Below are positions 8,074-17,196 of a DNA stretch of 38,287 bases, piece by piece. The DNA comes from Alphaproteobacteria bacterium. Lineage in GTDB: Bacteria; Pseudomonadota; Alphaproteobacteria; Micropepsales; Micropepsaceae. Location: NCBI GenBank assembly GCA_028292825.1, contig JAQGLO010000205.1:1-38287 (forward strand), read 5' to 3'. A program made the position numbers and the translations under genes. The stretch's first letter is position 1, and every line of letters begins with the position of its first letter. Below the pieces are notes generated by a model. The model did not search any database. It was not told the DNA's origin and was given only the letters and a program-made list of their open reading frames with translations.

Positions 8074-9471
8074 CTAGTTGGGCACGCCCTGCATCGATCC
8101 CACACCCAGCGATTTGAGCTTGCGATGCAGGGCCGACCGCTCCATGCCGATAAAGGCCGCGGTACGGGAGATATTGCCGCCGAAGCGGTTTATCTGCGCC
8201 ATCAGATAGTCCCGCTCGAAAATCTCGCGGGCCTCCCGCAGGGGCAGCGAGATCACCAGGTCGCCCGATTTGCTGCCCGCCATGCCCGCGCCCAGATCGG
8301 TGGGCAGGAGATCGGCGGTGACAGCTTCGGTGACGTCATCGCTGGCCAGGATCAGCAGCCGTTCCACGATGTTGCGCAACTGGCGGACATTGCCGGGCCA
8401 GCCATGGGTCTGCAGCACCGCCATGGCGTCGTCACCGATGATGCGCATGGGCAGGCCGCCGGCGGCCGAAAGCCGCTTCATGAAATGGCTGACCAGCACG
8501 GGAATGTCATCGCGCCGTTCGGCCAGCGAGGGAATGCGCACCGGCACCACATTGAGGCGGTGATAGAGATCCTCGCGGAAGCGTCCGGCTTCGGTTTCGG
8601 CGCGCAGATCGCGCGTGGTGGAACAGATCACACGGGCATCGACCTGCACCCGGCTCTGGCCGCCGACGCGGGTGAAGGTCTGGTCGATCAGGACACGCAG
8701 GATCTTGCCCTGGGTTTCCAGCGGCATGTCGGCGACTTCGTCCAGGTACAGAGTGCCGTTATGCGCCAGTTCGAACAGCCCGGTCTTGCGCGGTCCATCG
8801 GCTGTCTCCACGCCGAACAGTTCGGCTTCCAGCCGGTCCGGTTCCATGGTGGCGCAGTTGATGGCGACAAAGGCATTGCCGGCACGGCGCGAGCGGGCAT
8901 GGATCAGGCGCGCGGCCACCTCCTTGCCCGAGCCGGCGGGGCCAGCGATCAGCACGCGGCTGTTGGTGGGGGCGATCTTGTCGATCAGAACGCGCAACTG
9001 GGTGATGGTGGGAGAACTGCCAACCAGCTCACCTTCGTCGCCGGCCTTCAGTTTCAATTCCTGCACTTCGCGCTTCAGCCGCGCCGATTCCAGAGCGCGC
9101 TCCACGACATGGAGCAGCCGGTCGGCCTTGAAGGGCTTTTCGACAAAGTCATAGGCGCCCTTCTTGATCGAGGCGACGGCGGTCTCGATGGTGCCATGGC
9201 CGCTGATCATCACCACGGGCAGATCGGACTGCTCGCGCTTGATGGTTTCCAGAATCTCGATGCCATCCAGCTTGGAACCTTGCAGCCAGATGTCCAGCAC
9301 AACGAGTTGCGGCCGGCGGGCGCGGATGGCGGCCAGTGCGGACTCAGAGTCGCTGGCGACGCGGGTGGTATAGCCCTCGTCGCGCAGGATGCCGGAAATC
9401 AGGTCGCGAATGTCTTCCTCATCGTCCACGACGAGGATTTCAGACGCGATCAGCAATCCGTTTTTGCTCAT
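8074..9471 (-). CDS. ntrX: Nitrogen regulation response regulator NtrX
   Basis: The protein has 465 residues: a receiver domain (VVDDEED, phospho-acceptor D60, KP at 112-113), an AAA+ domain with Walker A GPAGSGKE at 177-184 and Walker B LYLDEVADMP, and a C-terminal Fis-type helix-turn-helix (ISRTAAFIGMERSALHRKLKSLG). The GAFTGA loop that contacts sigma-54 is missing; after ELFG the sequence reads VETADGPRKTG. This is known for NtrX proteins and suggests it does not activate sigma-54 promoters in the usual way. ATG 9471 has AGGAAG 5 bases upstream, inside the end of ntrY; a GTG six bases further upstream lacks spacing. It pairs with NtrY, with which it overlaps by 32 bases. Confidence 0.95.
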   Translation of the reverse strand: MSKNGLLIASEILVVDDEEDIRDLISGILRDEGYTTRVASDSESALAAIRARRPQLVVLDIWLQGSKLDGIEILETIKREQSDLPVVMISGHGTIETAVASIKKGAYDFVEKPFKADRLLHVVERALESARLKREVQELKLKAGDEGELVGSSPTITQLRVLIDKIAPTNSRVLIAGPAGSGKEVAARLIHARSRRAGNAFVAINCATMEPDRLEAELFGVETADGPRKTGLFELAHNGTLYLDEVADMPLETQGKILRVLIDQTFTRVGGQSRVQVDARVICSTTRDLRAETEAGRFREDLYHRLNVVPVRIPSLAERRDDIPVLVSHFMKRLSAAGGLPMRIIGDDAMAVLQTHGWPGNVRQLRNIVERLLILASDDVTEAVTADLLPTDLGAGMAGSKSGDLVISLPLREAREIFERDYLMAQINRFGGNISRTAAFIGMERSALHRKLKSLGVGSMQGVPN

Positions 9472-11716
9472 CTTCACTTCCTTTGTTTTCTTGGGCTTTT
9501 TCTACGCCCTTTGGGTTCTTTTGTGTGAACGGGAAGGTCAATGTGACCTCCGCCCCTTCCCCATTTTCCCGGTCGGCCAAGGTGATATCGCCGCCATGGT
9601 CTTCCATGATCTTGCGTACGATCGCCAGACCCAGCCCGGTGCCCTTGGCCCGGGTCGTGACATAGGGTTCGGTCAATCGATGCTTGTGTTCCGGCGGAAG
9701 CCCGATGCCGTTGTCGGTGACGCGAAAGGCAAATGTCGAACCACCCTCGTCCTTGTCGACCGCAATGCTGATCCGGCCGGGTTCGTCGTCGCCCTTGGCG
9801 ATGCGCGCGGCGATCCCTTCGCCGGCATTCTTCAGAACATTGGTCAGCGCCTGGCTGATCAGGCGGCCGTCGCCCTCAAAATAAACCGTGTCCTTCGAGC
9901 CTGACGTGACAAATGTGATTTGCGGATTTGCCACGCGCTGCAGGAACAGCGCCTGTTGCAGCAACTCCTGGGCGTTTTCGCGCTTCATCACAGGTGACGG
10001 CATGCGCGCGAAGGAGGAGAATTCGTCCACCATCCGGCCGATATCGCCCACCTGCCGCACGATGGTATCGGTGCATTGCTGAAAGACTTCCGGATCGGTG
10101 ACGATCTCATGGGAATATTTGCGCTTCAGCCGCTCCGCCGACAGCTGGATCGGCGTCAGCGGGTTCTTGATTTCGTGCGCGATACGGCGTGCCACATCTG
10201 CCCAGGCGGCGGTACGCTGGGCGCTGACCAGGTCCGTGATGTCGTCGAACGTCACGACAAAGCCGTCTGCGGTGCCGCGTTCGCTGGTGACCTGCACGCT
10301 GAGGCTGCGCGGGCTGCCGGCGCGCTTGATGGTGACTTCCCCGCCTGCCCTGCCCACCGGTTCGGACATGGCCCGCAGCACCAGAGGCGCCAGCTCGGGA
10401 AGGCTTTCCGAATAATGGCTGGATTCCAGATCTTCCGGCACGGCATTCAAAAGGCGCGCGGCGGCGCGGTTGACGATGGTGATGTGACCTGCGTGATCGA
10501 TGCCGATGACGCCGGCGCTGACTCCGGACAAAACGGTCTCGGTGAAACGACGGCGGATGTCGATCTGGCGATTGGCATCGACCAGGTCTTCGCGCTGGGC
10601 CGACAGCTGCTGAGTCATGCGGTTGAAGGCGGTGCCCAGATTGGCCAGTTCGTCATCGTCGCGGTCCACCCGCACCTGGGCGCTGAGATCGCCTTCGGAA
10701 ACGCGTCCCGCCGCGAGGATAAGATTGGAAATCGGCCGCACCAGCTTGTTGGCGGCCCACAGCCCCGACCAGATGGCGGCCAGAAGCACGACCAGGGTCA
10801 CCATGGCGTAGAGCAATGCAAAGATCAGCTGCAGCCTGAAACGGTTCTGTTCCAGCGCGTGATATTCGCTGACCGCGCCCTTGTTGCGCTGGTAATAATT
10901 GAAGGCCGCGGGATCCACTACGCGCACGATCAGAAGGTAGGCGTCCTTCATGGAGTCGAGATGGATCAGGGCGCGCACCAGCCCTGTCTTGGGATCGGCC
11001 CCCGCCACAGGATGTCCGTGCAGCGCGTCCGCCAGATCGGCGGAGGACGGCACCAGCGCCGCGGTATACTTCAGTTTCGAGGAGCTGCCCTGCACATTGC
11101 CGAGCGAATCCACAATGAAAGAACCGACCAGGCCGCGGTCGCGGGTCATCAGTTCCAGCTTGGTGAACATCCGTCCGAGATCCAGCCGTCCCTGGGTATC
11201 GCGCAGGCTGCGGTCGAGCTGGATGCCGTCGGATATTTCGGCGGCATCGATGATGATGCGGGCGAATTGCTCCTTCACATACTGGCGCGAGATGTTGACC
11301 GACCCGTCCAGCGCCGTGCGCACATTGGAGGAGAACCAGGCCTGCATGCCGATATTCAGGGTGACGGAAGCAAAAATGGCGACCACGATCGCCGGCACCA
11401 CCGCGATGGCCGAGAACCAGGCCACCAGCCGGGCATGGAGCTTGGCGCCGGCGCGGCCTGAACGCCGCGTCGCCCACAGCCGGGTCAGCCGCCAGCCGAT
11501 CAACGCAGCCAGCAACAACACCAAGGTCAGGTTGACCAGCATCAGCACCAGCAGCCCGGTCGGGCCGACGGTGTAATTGGTCAGCCCTGTCAGCAGCGCA
11601 TAGGTGGCGCAGCCCGACAGCACCGCCAGAACGGCGACGCCGAAGGCCAGTTGTGAAGGCCGGGATACCGCGCGCAACCCGGCGCGTCGCTCTGGGAACG
11701 TTGTTTCGCTAACCAT
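9440..11716 (-). CDS. ntrY: Sensor histidine kinase NtrY
   Basis: The 758-residue membrane kinase has transmembrane helices at about 22-44, 54-77, 100-120 and a fourth near 300-325, enclosing a periplasmic sensor region between helices 3 and 4. HAMP, PAS, HisKA (phospho-accepting His in [21 protein letters not shown]) and HATPase domains follow (DNGIGLPPE and GTGLGLAIV boxes). It phosphorylates NtrX and is linked to nitrogen, redox and envelope responses in alphaproteobacteria. ATG 11716 is preceded by GGAAG at short spacing. The C-terminus is a charged tail (PKGVEKAQENKGSEDEQKR) whose coding sequence overlaps the ntrX start. Confidence 0.94.
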   Translation of the reverse strand: MVSETTFPERRAGLRAVSRPSQLAFGVAVLAVLSGCATYALLTGLTNYTVGPTGLLVLMLVNLTLVLLLAALIGWRLTRLWATRRSGRAGAKLHARLVAWFSAIAVVPAIVVAIFASVTLNIGMQAWFSSNVRTALDGSVNISRQYVKEQFARIIIDAAEISDGIQLDRSLRDTQGRLDLGRMFTKLELMTRDRGLVGSFIVDSLGNVQGSSSKLKYTAALVPSSADLADALHGHPVAGADPKTGLVRALIHLDSMKDAYLLIVRVVDPAAFNYYQRNKGAVSEYHALEQNRFRLQLIFALLYAMVTLVVLLAAIWSGLWAANKLVRPISNLILAAGRVSEGDLSAQVRVDRDDDELANLGTAFNRMTQQLSAQREDLVDANRQIDIRRRFTETVLSGVSAGVIGIDHAGHITIVNRAAARLLNAVPEDLESSHYSESLPELAPLVLRAMSEPVGRAGGEVTIKRAGSPRSLSVQVTSERGTADGFVVTFDDITDLVSAQRTAAWADVARRIAHEIKNPLTPIQLSAERLKRKYSHEIVTDPEVFQQCTDTIVRQVGDIGRMVDEFSSFARMPSPVMKRENAQELLQQALFLQRVANPQITFVTSGSKDTVYFEGDGRLISQALTNVLKNAGEGIAARIAKGDDEPGRISIAVDKDEGGSTFAFRVTDNGIGLPPEHKHRLTEPYVTTRAKGTGLGLAIVRKIMEDHGGDITLADRENGEGAEVTLTFPFTQKNPKGVEKAQENKGSEDEQKRIADRV

Positions 11717-11940
11717 GTCTTCCGTATCGACCGGCCCACCCCGAACCTGGTCTTGTTGCGAGGAGTGTATCCCAGGCACGGACTGTTGCAAGAATGCTGC
11801 GTACCAAATTCGCAACAGCGTTAGCTGCGGAAATCCAGTAAATCCGCGGAATTATTCGATTATTGGCAAAAAGATATGGAGCGCAGTTCGGGCAGTCTCG
11901 TGCTTTGGCCGCTTGGTAGATGTCGCGCGGGCTGCGCCTT
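11717..11940. other. ntrC-ntrY intergenic region
   Basis: This stretch between the ntrC stop and the ntrY start has no convincing gene. It is AT-rich around 11850-11880. No clear sigma-54 (TGGC-N8-TTGC-like) element was found, so it is unresolved whether ntrYX has its own promoter or depends on read-through from ntrBC. Confidence 0.4.
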
Positions 11941-11961
11941 TGCGGACCTATTCGGTCCGCA
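11941..11961 (-). terminator. Stem-loop spanning the ntrC stop codon
   Basis: A perfect 8-bp stem (TGCGGACC / GGTCCGCA) closes a 5-base loop. The ntrC stop codon TAG (11948-11950) lies at the loop-stem junction. No T-run follows on the - strand (AAAGGC), so it is not a classic intrinsic terminator. It may be an mRNA 3'-end or processing hairpin that reduces read-through into ntrY. Confidence 0.4.
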
Positions 11962-13390
11962 GCCCACGAATAACTTCCAACCCGAGGTCCCGGATTTTCT
12001 TGCGCAGGGTATTGCGGTTCAGGCCCAGCAACTGCGCCGCCCGTATCTGGTTGCCACGAGTGGCGGCCAGGCAGATGGAGATCAGTGGCCGCTCCACCTC
12101 CTGCACAATTCTGTCATACACGCCGGGTGGCGGCAGGCGGTCGCCCTGGGCCAGGAAGTATTGTGTCAGATATTGCTCGACGGACTGGGCCAGTGACAGC
12201 GGTCCTTCGCCGGAATCCGCGGCGAAGGTCTTGGCCGGCTCCTTCAATTCCGCGTTGACTGACGCCGCCGAAATGGCGTCGCCGGATTGCAGCACCGCCA
12301 ACCGGCGGATCAGGTTTTCCAGTTCGCGCACATTGCCCGGCCAGCGATGGCGGCGCAGCATGTCGAGTGCGTCATTGTCGAGGGTCTTGTGCGGCAGGCC
12401 CTCGTCTTCCGCCTTGCGCAGGAAATGTCGGACCAGATCGGGGATATCTTCGACGCGCTCGCGCAGTGGCGGCAGCCGCAGGGGCACGACGTTCAGGCGG
12501 TAATACAAATCTTCGCGAAACAGGCCCTGGCTGATCAACTGGCGCAGGTCGCGATTGGTGGCGGCGATGATGCGCACATCGGTCTTGATGGGCGTGCGTC
12601 CGCCCACGGTGGTGTATTCGCCCTGCTGCAACACACGCAGAAGGCGTGTTTGCGCTTCCAGCGGCATATCACCGATCTCATCCAGAAAAAGGGTGCCGCC
12701 TTCGGCCTGTTCGAAACGGCCCACGCCGCGATTGGTGGCGCCGGTGAAGGCGCCCCGCTCGTGGCCGAACAATTCGCTTTCGACCAGTTCCTTCGGGATG
12801 GCCGCCATGTTGACCGCAACGAAATTGCCGTGACGGCGCTTGCCATAGTCGTGCAGTGCCCGCGCCACCAGTTCCTTGCCGGTGCCGCTTTCACCCATGA
12901 TCATGACGGTGAGATCGGTTTGGGTCAGGCGGGCAATGACGCGGTAGATTTCCTGCATCGCCGGCGAACGGCCAATCAACGGCAACCGATCTTCCGCGGC
13001 TTCGATGGTATTTTCGCGCTTGCCCTGGGGCGATTGAAGCGCGCGGCTGACCACGCTGGTCAACTCCTTCAGGTCGAAGGGCTTGGGCAGGTATTCGAAA
13101 GCGCCGCGCTCGGCTGCCGTGATGGCCGTCAGCAGTGTGTTCTGTGCGCTCATCACAATAATCGGAAGGTCCGGCCGCATGCGCTTGATGCGCGGGATCA
13201 GGTCGAACCCGGACTCGTCGGGCAGGACCACGTCGGTGACAACGAGATTGCCCTCGCCGGCCGAGACCCAGCGCCACAGTCCCGCCGCGGTTCCGGTGGT
13301 GCGCACGTCATAACCGGCGCGGCCCAGCGCCTGGTTCAGCACCGTGCGGATGGCGCTGTCATCGTCACAGACAAGAATAGTGGCGGCCAT
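11948..13390 (-). CDS. ntrC: Nitrogen regulation protein NR(I), NtrC
   Basis: The 480-residue sigma-54 activator has a receiver domain (CDDDSAIR, phospho-acceptor D53, KPF at 103-105), an AAA+ domain with Walker A GESGTGKE at 166-173 and an intact GAFTGA loop at 213-218, and a Fis-type DNA-binding end ([20 protein letters not shown]). It is phosphorylated by NtrB under nitrogen limitation and activates glutamine synthetase and ammonium-transport genes. ATG 13390 shares its first base with the end of the ntrB stop (TAATG) and is preceded by GAGGAAAA, so translation is coupled to ntrB. A longer frame to 13459 lies inside ntrB and was not chosen. Confidence 0.97.
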   Translation of the reverse strand: MAATILVCDDDSAIRTVLNQALGRAGYDVRTTGTAAGLWRWVSAGEGNLVVTDVVLPDESGFDLIPRIKRMRPDLPIIVMSAQNTLLTAITAAERGAFEYLPKPFDLKELTSVVSRALQSPQGKRENTIEAAEDRLPLIGRSPAMQEIYRVIARLTQTDLTVMIMGESGTGKELVARALHDYGKRRHGNFVAVNMAAIPKELVESELFGHERGAFTGATNRGVGRFEQAEGGTLFLDEIGDMPLEAQTRLLRVLQQGEYTTVGGRTPIKTDVRIIAATNRDLRQLISQGLFREDLYYRLNVVPLRLPPLRERVEDIPDLVRHFLRKAEDEGLPHKTLDNDALDMLRRHRWPGNVRELENLIRRLAVLQSGDAISAASVNAELKEPAKTFAADSGEGPLSLAQSVEQYLTQYFLAQGDRLPPPGVYDRIVQEVERPLISICLAATRGNQIRAAQLLGLNRNTLRKKIRDLGLEVIRGLRTE

Positions 13391-14502
13391 TAGTTTTCCT
13401 CTGCCTGCGCCTTGGGCAACAACACCCGAAATATGGTCTTGCCCGCTACGGAGTCGCATTCGATGACACCGCCATGATCGCCGACGATCTTGGCGACAAG
13501 CGCCAGTCCCAGGCCCGTGCCGCGCACCTTGGTGGTGACAAAGGGATCAAAGATGTAAGGCAGCAAATCGGTGGGTACGCCCGAACCATTGTCGCGCACG
13601 GTCACTTCCAGCGGCAGGGAGACGCGCTCGCCGGCAAGACCCGCGCCGAACTTCACCCCGGGCCGATAGCCGGTGGTGAGCGTGATTTCGCCTCCCCTAT
13701 CCGGCAGTGCGTCGGCGGCATTGCGCACCAGGTTGAGGAACACCTGGATCAGCTGGTCATGATCGCCATACACAGCCGGCAGCGAGGGATCGAAATTCTC
13801 GATGATGGTGATGCCGCGCGCGAAACCGGATTCGGCGACCTTGCGTACCCGGTCCAGCACTTCATGGATATTCACCGGATGGCGGGTCAGGCCGCGGGTG
13901 TCGCCGAAGCTTTCCATCCGATCGATAAGGCCGCGAATGCGGTCGGATTCGGCGATGATCAGCTGGGTCATCTCGCGTTCGTCGGGGGGAAGCTGTTCTT
14001 CGATCAACTGGGCGGCGCCGCGGATGCCGGCCAGTGGGTTCTTGATTTCATGCGCGAGCACCGCCGCCATGCCATGCATGGAACGCACGGCGCCCCGCGC
14101 CATCAGCTGGCGGTCCATGCGCTGCGCCAGGCCGCGCTCCTGGAAGGTCAACAACATTGCCCCTTCGGGATCGGGCACGGGCGTTACCGTCACATCGGCG
14201 ACGCGTTCGCCATGGCGTGGTGTGGAAAGATCGATGTCGCGTTCGGCTGCGGATGCATTGCGCTCTGCCGCCTGTGCAACGAGTTGGAACAACGGCGAAT
14301 GGGGCGCGATCAGATCGCCCAGGGTCTGCTTTCGCAGAATCGTCAAACCAGTGTCAAAAAACTGTTCGGCGGCCGGATTGGCGTAGAGCACTTCAAACTT
14401 GCTGCCCAACAGCATGATAGGCATGGGCAAGGCATTGGCGATGGTGCCAGAGCCTGAAGACTCGGCGCTCGCGTTGCGCAATTTCTGTAAGACCCCTGCC
14501 AA
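13390..14502 (-). CDS. ntrB: Nitrogen regulation sensor kinase NR(II), NtrB
   Basis: This soluble kinase has 370 residues: a PAS domain ([20 protein letters not shown] near 23-42), HisKA with phospho-accepting H151 in [13 protein letters not shown], and a HATPase domain ([20 protein letters not shown]). It senses nitrogen status through PII and controls NtrC. The PAS domain needs a start upstream of its first ATG, and an in-frame TAA at 14530-14532 limits the choice. The only suitable codon is TTG 14502, with only a weak AGGC-type ribosome-binding site. dusB (nifR3), often upstream of ntrB in this class, is absent; ispDF is divergent instead. Confidence 0.94.
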   Translation of the reverse strand: MAGVLQKLRNASAESSGSGTIANALPMPIMLLGSKFEVLYANPAAEQFFDTGLTILRKQTLGDLIAPHSPLFQLVAQAAERNASAAERDIDLSTPRHGERVADVTVTPVPDPEGAMLLTFQERGLAQRMDRQLMARGAVRSMHGMAAVLAHEIKNPLAGIRGAAQLIEEQLPPDEREMTQLIIAESDRIRGLIDRMESFGDTRGLTRHPVNIHEVLDRVRKVAESGFARGITIIENFDPSLPAVYGDHDQLIQVFLNLVRNAADALPDRGGEITLTTGYRPGVKFGAGLAGERVSLPLEVTVRDNGSGVPTDLLPYIFDPFVTTKVRGTGLGLALVAKIVGDHGGVIECDSVAGKTIFRVLLPKAQAEEN

Positions 14503-14630
14503 ATTGTGCCTATAGTTTAAGCAACTGTGTTACAAGATGATAATATAGGCATCCCACCGCAGCGCAACATATATCGCGGATTGTTCCGGCAAATGTTAGG
14601 CAGTCCCCCGATACCACGAAAGACCACATT
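14503..14630. promoter_or_regulatory. ntrB / ispDF divergent promoter region
   Basis: The 128-base spacer separates leftward ntrB from rightward ispDF and contains an AT-rich block (14530-14550, and TATATA near 14570). It must hold promoters for both operons. I could not assign -35/-10 pairs with confidence. Confidence 0.4.
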
Positions 14631-15761
14631 ATGCCCCGCCTTGCCGTCCTGATCGTCGCTGCCGGAAAGGGCGAACGCACCGGGCTTGGCCTGCCAAAAC
14701 AATATGAAAAGCTGGCAGGCGTACCGATGCTGCGCCGGACGGTGGCGGCGTTCGCGGGCTACCCTGTGCAGGTGGTGATAGGTCCTGGCCAGCAGGAAAT
14801 GGTGGCGGCGGCGCTCAAGGGTGTAACCCTGCCCCCGCCGGTCGTCGGCGGCGCCACCCGCCAGGAATCGGTGCGGCTGGGGCTGGAGGCCCTGGCCGGA
14901 GAGGCTCCGGACTTCGTGCTGATTCATGATGCGGCGCGCCCGCTGGTGTCCCGCAAAGTCATCGCTGACATCGTCGCGGCGCTGGAGAATGGCGCGGATG
15001 GTGCCCTCCCCATGCTGGCGGTCGCCGACACGCTTCGGCGCCGCGACGGCACGGGATGGACATTGGTCCCCCGCGAAGGTCTTTATCGCGCCCAGACGCC
15101 GCAGGGTTTTGCCTTTGGAAAGATCCTGGCGGCACACCGAACGCATGCCGCAAACGAAGTCACGGACGATGTGGCGTTGGCGGAACTGGCGGGTCTGACA
15201 GTCGAAATGGTTGAAGGCGAAGAGAAGAACATCAAGGTGACGCGCAAGGAAGATTTCGCACTGGCCGAATCGCTTCTGGGCGCTGACGTGCGCACAGCCA
15301 CAGGCTATGACGTACACAAGTTCACGGACGGCGATCATATCTGGCTATGCGGTATCAAGGTGCCGCACAGCCACGGGCTGGAGGGTCACTCCGACGCCGA
15401 TGTGGGCCTGCATGCCATCACCGATGCGTTGCTGGGCTGCATTGGCGAGGGAGATATCGGCCAGCATTTCCCGCCCACCGACGAACGCTGGCGCGGCGCG
15501 GCATCCTGGCAGTTCCTCGACCATGCGGCGTCCCTTGTCGCTGCAAAAGGCGGGGTCATCAACCATGTGGACGTGACCCTGATCTGCGAGCGGCCCAAGG
15601 TCGGCCCGCATCGCGATGCCATGAAGGCCAGGATTGCCGAAATCCTGAAGATCGCATCCGACCGCGTCAGCGTGAAGGCCACCACCACCGAAGGCCTTGG
15701 ATTCACCGGCCGGCGTGAAGGCATTGCCGCCCAGGCCATAGCAACTGTGAGACTGTCATGA
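14631..15761 (+). CDS. ispDF: Bifunctional IspD/IspF enzyme (MEP pathway)
   Basis: The 376-residue protein fuses two enzymes of the methylerythritol phosphate pathway. Residues 1 to about 215 are IspD, the MEP cytidylyltransferase (VLIVAAGKGERTGLGLPKQY, HDAARPLV, AQTPQGF). Residues from about 222 to the end are IspF, the MECDP synthase (GYDVHKF, LEGHSDADVGLHAITDALLG, TTTEGLGFTGRREGIAAQA). Such fusions are standard in alphaproteobacteria. It heads an operon with pgpA (ATGA overlap) and the cinA-type gene. IspG of the same pathway lies at 36728-37870 in this window. Confidence 0.97.
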   Translation: MPRLAVLIVAAGKGERTGLGLPKQYEKLAGVPMLRRTVAAFAGYPVQVVIGPGQQEMVAAALKGVTLPPPVVGGATRQESVRLGLEALAGEAPDFVLIHDAARPLVSRKVIADIVAALENGADGALPMLAVADTLRRRDGTGWTLVPREGLYRAQTPQGFAFGKILAAHRTHAANEVTDDVALAELAGLTVEMVEGEEKNIKVTRKEDFALAESLLGADVRTATGYDVHKFTDGDHIWLCGIKVPHSHGLEGHSDADVGLHAITDALLGCIGEGDIGQHFPPTDERWRGAASWQFLDHAASLVAAKGGVINHVDVTLICERPKVGPHRDAMKARIAEILKIASDRVSVKATTTEGLGFTGRREGIAAQAIATVRLS

Positions 15762-16255
15762 AATTTCCCCGCGCCTCTACTGTCGTCGCCTCGGTATTCG
15801 GCATCGGCTATTTCGATATTGCACCCGGCACCATCATGAGCGCGGTGGCGACCCCGCTGGCGCTGATCATCGGCATCCGCGCCGGCGCCATGAGCATCCT
15901 GGGTGCCTCCCTGATTGCCTTCACCATCGGCGTTTTCGCCTGTGCCGATCACATGCGCCAGACCGGCCGCAACGACGATCCCAGCGAGTGCGTGGTGGAC
16001 GAACTGGCCGGCCAGTGGCTGGCCTGCGCCTTTGCCGGGCTGACCTTCGGCGGGCTTGTCCCCTCCCCTCATGCCTCGATCCCCGCCTTTGCATTGGCCT
16101 TTGTGCTGTTCCGGTTTTTTGATATCTGGAAACCCTGGCCGGTTTCCTGGGCCGAGACGCTGAGTGGCGGCGTGGGCGTGATGCTGGACGACATGGTGGC
16201 GGGCCTGATGGCCGGTGCGCTGGTCGTGGCTGCGCGCTACTTCTTTCACCTGTGA
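15758..16255 (+). CDS. pgpA: Phosphatidylglycerophosphatase A
   Basis: The 165-residue membrane protein has the PgpA signature blocks: IAPGTIMSAVATPLAL near the N-terminus, NDDPSECVVDELAGQW in the middle, FRFFDIWKPWPV, and VMLDDMVAGLMAGA at the end. There are about four hydrophobic helices. PgpA dephosphorylates phosphatidylglycerophosphate to phosphatidylglycerol in the inner membrane. The APGT motif is followed by IMSA where most family members have a GSL-type sequence, a small deviation. The start overlaps the ispDF stop by four bases, and its stop TGA runs into the next gene's start (GTGATG). Confidence 0.94.
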   Translation: MKFPRASTVVASVFGIGYFDIAPGTIMSAVATPLALIIGIRAGAMSILGASLIAFTIGVFACADHMRQTGRNDDPSECVVDELAGQWLACAFAGLTFGGLVPSPHASIPAFALAFVLFRFFDIWKPWPVSWAETLSGGVGVMLDDMVAGLMAGALVVAARYFFHL

Positions 16256-16743
16256 TGTTTTCGGCCGATCTCGTCGAGGGTGCGGTTCAACTGCTGGCAG
16301 CAGCGCGCGTCAAAGACATCAGGATCGCGACGGCCGAGAGCTGCACCGGCGGACTGATCGCCGGCCTTCTGACCGAGATCGCCGGATCGTCCGATATTTT
16401 CGAGCGCGGCTTTGTCACCTATTCCAACCTGGCCAAGGAAGAGATGCTGGGCGTGCCGGCGGCCATGATCCGCCAGCACGGTGCTGTTTCAGAAAGCGTC
16501 GCCCGCGCCATGGCGGAAGGCGCCATCCGCCAATCCACGGCGCAACTGACTGTCGCGGTGACCGGAATTGCCGGCCCCGGCGGCGGCTCGGACGAAAAAC
16601 CCGTGGGCCTGGTTCACATTGCCGCCGCCCGCGCGGGTGTTGCCACCTTGCACCATGAATGCCGCTTCGGCGACATCGGACGCACAGAAGTACGCCTGGC
16701 GACCGTCAAGGTCGCACTGGAGATGCTCGCTTCGCTGGTGTGA
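16255..16743 (+). CDS. pncC: CinA-family nicotinamide-nucleotide amidohydrolase
   Basis: The 162-residue protein is the stand-alone C-terminal CinA domain: TAESCTGGLIAGLLTEIAGS, FVTYSN, VTGIAGPGGG and GLVHIA. This domain deamidates NMN to nicotinate mononucleotide in pyridine nucleotide salvage. The N-terminal molybdopterin-binding (COG1058) half of full CinA is absent, which is common. ATG 16255 overlaps the pgpA stop by one base (TGATG); GTG 16252 directly before it is an alternative start. It is the last gene of the ispDF-pgpA operon and converges on ratA, 12 bases away, with no clear terminator between. Confidence 0.93.
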   Translation: MFSADLVEGAVQLLAAARVKDIRIATAESCTGGLIAGLLTEIAGSSDIFERGFVTYSNLAKEEMLGVPAAMIRQHGAVSESVARAMAEGAIRQSTAQLTVAVTGIAGPGGGSDEKPVGLVHIAAARAGVATLHHECRFGDIGRTEVRLATVKVALEMLASLV

Positions 16744-16755
16744 CGCCGCGATGGA

Positions 16756-17196
16756 TCATGCTTTGGCTGCCCCCTGTTGCAGCGCCTTCGCCCGCGCCTC
16801 GAAGGCCTCGGTCATTTTCAACAGGACTTTTTCGAAGGCCGCGCCCGCGACAGCGCCCAGGATTCGATTCCGGAAGGCAAAGTCTATGGCGAAATCCACT
16901 TCGCAGTCATCGCCGGACGGCGTGAAGCGCCAATGGTTCTCCAGTTTGCGGAACGGGCCATCCGTCTGCACCACATCGATGCGGCGATGTGCGGGGTCGA
17001 GCGTGACGCGGCTGGTGTATTTTTCACGGAAAGAGCCGTAGCCCACCAGCATCTCCGCGATCACGCCATCTGCGGTGCGCGATTTTACACGCAGGCCCGC
17101 GCACCAGGGCAGGAATTCGGGATAATGCTCGACCTCCGCCACCACGCGGTACATCAGGTCCGCCGGATAGGGCACGATCCGCGTTTCGCGATGCAT
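16756..17196 (-). CDS. ratA: RatA/COQ10-family START-domain protein
   Basis: The 146-residue protein belongs to the SRPBCC/COQ10 family: it begins [20 protein letters not shown], continues VEHYPEFLPWCAGLRV and ends with an amphipathic helix. Members are annotated either as ubiquinone-binding COQ10 homologues or as RatA, which inhibits 70S ribosome assembly in E. coli. In alphaproteobacteria, next to lipA, the COQ10-like respiratory role is more likely. No partner antitoxin is present. Its ATG overlaps the lipA stop by one base (TGATG), so it is translationally coupled to lipA. Confidence 0.9.
   Translation of the reverse strand: MHRETRIVPYPADLMYRVVAEVEHYPEFLPWCAGLRVKSRTADGVIAEMLVGYGSFREKYTSRVTLDPAHRRIDVVQTDGPFRKLENHWRFTPSGDDCEVDFAIDFAFRNRILGAVAGAAFEKVLLKMTEAFEARAKALQQGAAKA

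Noticed and set aside
7828-9528. 566-codon open frame opposite ntrX
   Set aside because: It is a shadow frame of the well-supported ntrX gene, with low-complexity composition.
11717-11947. Sigma-54 promoter upstream of ntrY
   Set aside because: No TGGC/TTGC pair with correct spacing was found on the - strand.
14517-15338. 273-codon frame antisense to ispDF ending before ntrB
   Set aside because: It has no motif and is antisense to a certain gene; it crosses the shared promoter region.
16756-17196. RatA as toxin of a toxin-antitoxin pair
   Set aside because: No antitoxin gene is adjacent (the neighbour is lipA), and the family is more consistent with a COQ10-like role here.
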